Assembly: GCA_044867925.1 (NCBI GenBank)
Contig: JBIOVV010000126.1
Span: forward strand, 1 to 22,344
Source: VRUE01 sp044867925
Lineage (GTDB): Bacteria; Actinomycetota; Thermoleophilia; Solirubrobacterales; 70-9
Length of the DNA stretch: 22,344 nucleotides
Direction of reading: 5' to 3'
Shown here in pieces: positions 20,735 to 22,344 of the stretch. The notes under the pieces are model-generated. The model worked only from the letters and a program-made list of their open reading frames with translations. It searched no databases and was not told where the DNA came from. The position numbers were made by a program, and so were the translations under genes. How positions within the stretch are numbered: position 1 is the stretch's first letter; each line of letters begins with the position of its first letter.

Positions 20735-21730
20735 TCAGAAAAGGCGTGACTGAGTTGGCCGAGAGGGGAGCTGTCCCCCCTTCACGCCGCTGCTTCGAGT
20801 CTTTCGGCTGCTGCGGCCCCAGCCGCGAACCCGGCGCGTGAGCTTCTGGCGGTCCGAAGGCGGCAGGTAGGACCGGCCCTTGTAGAGCTCCTTGTAGCGG
20901 GGGAGCAGGTCGGGGCGTTTGGCCTCCAGCCAGGCGAAGAAGACGTCCTTGACCTCGTCGCGAAGGTGGAGGGCGACGCCGCCGAGGAAGCTGGCGCCGG
21001 CTTCCCTTGCGCGGTCGACTATCGGTTGCACCTGCTCGGCAGAGTCGTTGATGCCGGGCATCAGCGGCGCGATCAGCACGCCCGAGTCGATGCCGCGGCG
21101 CCGCAGCTCGGCGACGGCGTCGAGGCGGGCTAAGGGGCTGGGCGTGTGAGGCTCGGTCGCCCGCCAGGCCTCCTCGTCGAGGGTCGGGACCGAGAGGTTG
21201 ACCGAGACCGGCAGCTGCTTGGCCATGCGCGCGAAGATCTCGACGTCGCGCATCACCAGCGGCGACTTGGTCAGGACCGAGACCGGCGTCTGCGCCTGCT
21301 CGAGCGCGGCCAGGATCGCCGGCATCATCTTGTAGCGGCTCTCCACCCACTGGTAGGGATCGGTGTTGGTCCCCAGCGCTACCAGCTCCCGCTTCCAGCT
21401 CTTCCGCCCCAGCTCCGCCTGGACCAACTCCGGCGTGTTGACCTTGACCACGATCTCGCGCTCGAAGTCGCGGCCGGCGTTCAGGTCCAGATAGATGTGA
21501 GTTCGTCTGGCGAAGCAAAAGGTGCAGGCGTGGGTGCATCCTCGAAAGGGATTGATCGTCCAGTTGAACCCGTAGCGGCCGCCGGGCACGCGGTTCAGCG
21601 CTGAGCGAGCGCGGACCTCGTGGAAGTTGACGCCCATCGCCTCGGGCGCGTCGAACGTCCGCACCGTCGTCCCGTCCTCTATGCCGGGGAGGCGCAGATC
21701 GTTCTCGACTCGCTGTTCATCCCATCGCAT
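20735..21730 (-). CDS. Rv2578c-like radical SAM protein
   Basis: A radical SAM protein of the Rv2578c/SplB-like group. The [4Fe-4S] motif is CTHACTFCFAR (Cys-x3-Cys-x2-Cys), preceded by NPFRGC. FHEVRARSALNRVP, LVALGTNTDPYQ, SVLTKSP and LPVSVNLSVPTLDEEAWR are characteristic. Met1 at 21730 gives MRWDEQ, which agrees with the MRW start of the mycobacterial relative as I remember it; an ATG six codons upstream would run through the SOS box. The last about 25 residues (Ser/Arg/Gly-rich) exceed the usual end and may be an appended tail. Function is unknown; the family is related to spore photoproduct lyase. The adjacent SOS box suggests DNA-damage control. Confidence 0.88.
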   Translation of the reverse strand: MRWDEQRVENDLRLPGIEDGTTVRTFDAPEAMGVNFHEVRARSALNRVPGGRYGFNWTINPFRGCTHACTFCFARRTHIYLDLNAGRDFEREIVVKVNTPELVQAELGRKSWKRELVALGTNTDPYQWVESRYKMMPAILAALEQAQTPVSVLTKSPLVMRDVEIFARMAKQLPVSVNLSVPTLDEEAWRATEPHTPSPLARLDAVAELRRRGIDSGVLIAPLMPGINDSAEQVQPIVDRAREAGASFLGGVALHLRDEVKDVFFAWLEAKRPDLLPRYKELYKGRSYLPPSDRQKLTRRVRGWGRSSRKTRSSGVKGGQLPSRPTQSRLF

Positions 21731-21731
21731 A

Positions 21732-21745
21732 CGAACGTATGTTCG
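21732..21745. promoter_or_regulatory. SOS (LexA) box
   Basis: CGAACGTATGTTCG is a perfect match to the Gram-positive/actinobacterial SOS consensus CGAAC-N4-GTTCG. It sits two bases upstream of the radical SAM start codon (ATG 21730, minus strand), where LexA would block initiation, especially of a leaderless mRNA. The match is seen in the sequence; LexA binding is inferred. Confidence 0.8.
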
Positions 21746-21760
21746 CATGCGGGGGTGACG

Positions 21761-21831
21761 GAGTCCGGGAGGCCCTCCAAAACGCGCGGCTTGCGCCGCG
21801 CTTGAGTGTTTGGGAGGGCCCTCCCGGACTC
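21761..21831. terminator. 71-bp nested inverted repeat between ytoQ and the radical SAM gene
   Basis: The outer arm GAGTCCGGGAGG...CCCTCC (from 21761) pairs with the matching arm ending at 21831, about 20 base pairs with two single-base bulges. Inside it, GCGCGGC-TTGC-GCCGCGC (21784-21801) forms a perfect 7-bp hairpin. Read on the minus strand, the inner loop is GCAA and the hairpin is followed by GTTTT, so it can end the ytoQ transcript. Confidence 0.65.
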
Positions 21832-21841
21832 CTGCTACCCG

Positions 21842-22306
21842 CTAGCTCTCGGGGAGCTTGCCCTCGATCACGTAGCGGAGCACGTCGACGACCTGCCCGG
21901 CGGTGCGGGCGGTCGCCTGGGCGGCGCGGTCGACCTCCTTCAGCGCGTGGTCGAGCTCGGCGTCGTGCAGGGTGACGATCGGCTTGCCGAGCGCGACCGC
22001 GTAGCCGGCGTCGAAGGCCGCGTTCCACTGCCGGTACTTGTCGCCGAAGCGAACGACGACCACGTCGGCATCCTGGATCAGCGTCTGGGTGCGAATCGCG
22101 TTGACACCCGCCCCCATGTGGTCCCGCCAGAACGGCACGCCCTCCTCCCCCAGCGTCCCCGTGCCCGCATCATCCGACGCAGCGTGGTCGGTCACCGGCG
22201 CCGAAAACTCGACCGGCAGCCCAGCCTCCCGCACCCCGGCCTCGATCCGCTCCCGCCAATCCGAATGAATCTCTCCCGCCAAGTACACGGTCCACGTTCG
22301 CTCCAT
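21842..22306 (-). CDS. ytoQ: YtoQ family protein
   Basis: A 154-residue cytosolic protein closely resembling Bacillus YtoQ. The family landmarks are all present: VYLAGEIHSDWRERIEAG (7-24), FSAPVTDHAASDDAG, FWRDHMGAGVNAIRTQTLI, DADVVVVRFGDKYRQWNAAF and GKPIVTLHDAEL. The fold recalls nucleoside 2-deoxyribosyltransferases, but the biochemical function of YtoQ is not established. I chose ATG 22306; a TTG two codons upstream (22312) is less likely. It ends just before the large nested hairpin, which separates it from the SOS-controlled radical SAM gene. No upstream gene is visible before the window end. Confidence 0.9.
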   Translation of the reverse strand: MERTWTVYLAGEIHSDWRERIEAGVREAGLPVEFSAPVTDHAASDDAGTGTLGEEGVPFWRDHMGAGVNAIRTQTLIQDADVVVVRFGDKYRQWNAAFDAGYAVALGKPIVTLHDAELDHALKEVDRAAQATARTAGQVVDVLRYVIEGKLPES

Positions 22307-22344
22307 GGGCAAAGCCTAGCCAGCAGGAACGCGCATCCGACATT

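Noticed and set aside
20740..20800. Possible tRNA (TTGGCCGAGAGG resembling a D-arm)
   Set aside because: No acceptor stem, anticodon arm or T-arm with TTCGA can be placed around it; it lies in the end of the radical SAM gene.
1..22344. CRISPR arrays, insertion sequences, integrases, prophage genes
   Set aside because: No regularly spaced repeats of suitable length, no transposase or integrase motifs. The only repeat cluster (9450-9583) has two hairpin units and no spacer-like pattern.

Overview
This is a GC-rich, densely packed chromosomal stretch from a soil-type actinobacterium. Thermoleophilia/Solirubrobacterales is my best guess. That guess is an inference from strong G/C third-position bias, GTG and TTG starts, many hairpins without long U-tracts, a Gram-positive-type SOS box (CGAAC-N4-GTTCG), an Rv2578c-type radical SAM protein, and an NHEJ-type ligase with an N-terminal phosphoesterase. 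I see no rRNA, tRNA, CRISPR array, transposase or phage genes.

Layout. 1-1297 (minus): a short-chain dehydrogenase with a clear frameshift, cut by the window edge, behind a DUF1360 membrane protein. 1402-2440: a DUF892 ferritin-like protein with a histone-like tail, overlapping tail-to-tail a YfcE-type metallophosphoesterase. 2545-5952: a phosphoesterase-ligase LigD lacking the polymerase domain, divergent from a YbdK-type carboxylate-amine ligase, a DUF6325-like protein and a SHOCT protein. 5949-7964: a VOC protein, an unknown 115-residue protein, and divergent from it a Vps62-like protein ending in a large hairpin. 8009-9430 (minus): ArfB, pterin dehydratase and a secreted netrin/TIMP-like protein, followed by a repeat module at 9450-9583. 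9603-12075 (minus): a zinc alcohol dehydrogenase and a membrane HD-GYP phosphodiesterase. 12076-12563 has no protein gene, but holds a strong minus-strand terminator that probably ends a small RNA.

12564-19256 (plus) is a tightly coupled transport operon: an MFS exporter, then a Dpp/Opp-type uptake system (lipoprotein binding protein, DppC-like and DppB-like permeases, and a fused DppD-DppF ATPase). The start and stop codons overlap by one to four bases, except for a hairpin with a 21-codon micro-ORF just before the ATPase. 19286-20233 is a second ATP-dependent ligase (LigC type). 20230-22306 (minus) holds two tiny membrane proteins, an Rv2578c-like radical SAM protein whose start codon sits directly beside a perfect SOS box, a nested 71-bp inverted repeat, and a YtoQ-family protein.

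Themes: DNA repair (LigD, LigC, SOS-linked radical SAM protein), peptide uptake, c-di-GMP turnover, ribosome rescue and a cluster of stress-type small proteins. I found no clear-cut new defence or mobile system. The least explained signals are the 72-bp-periodic palindromic repeats, the orphan terminator/small RNA, the operon-internal hairpin with its micro-ORF, and the probable CTG start of arfB.
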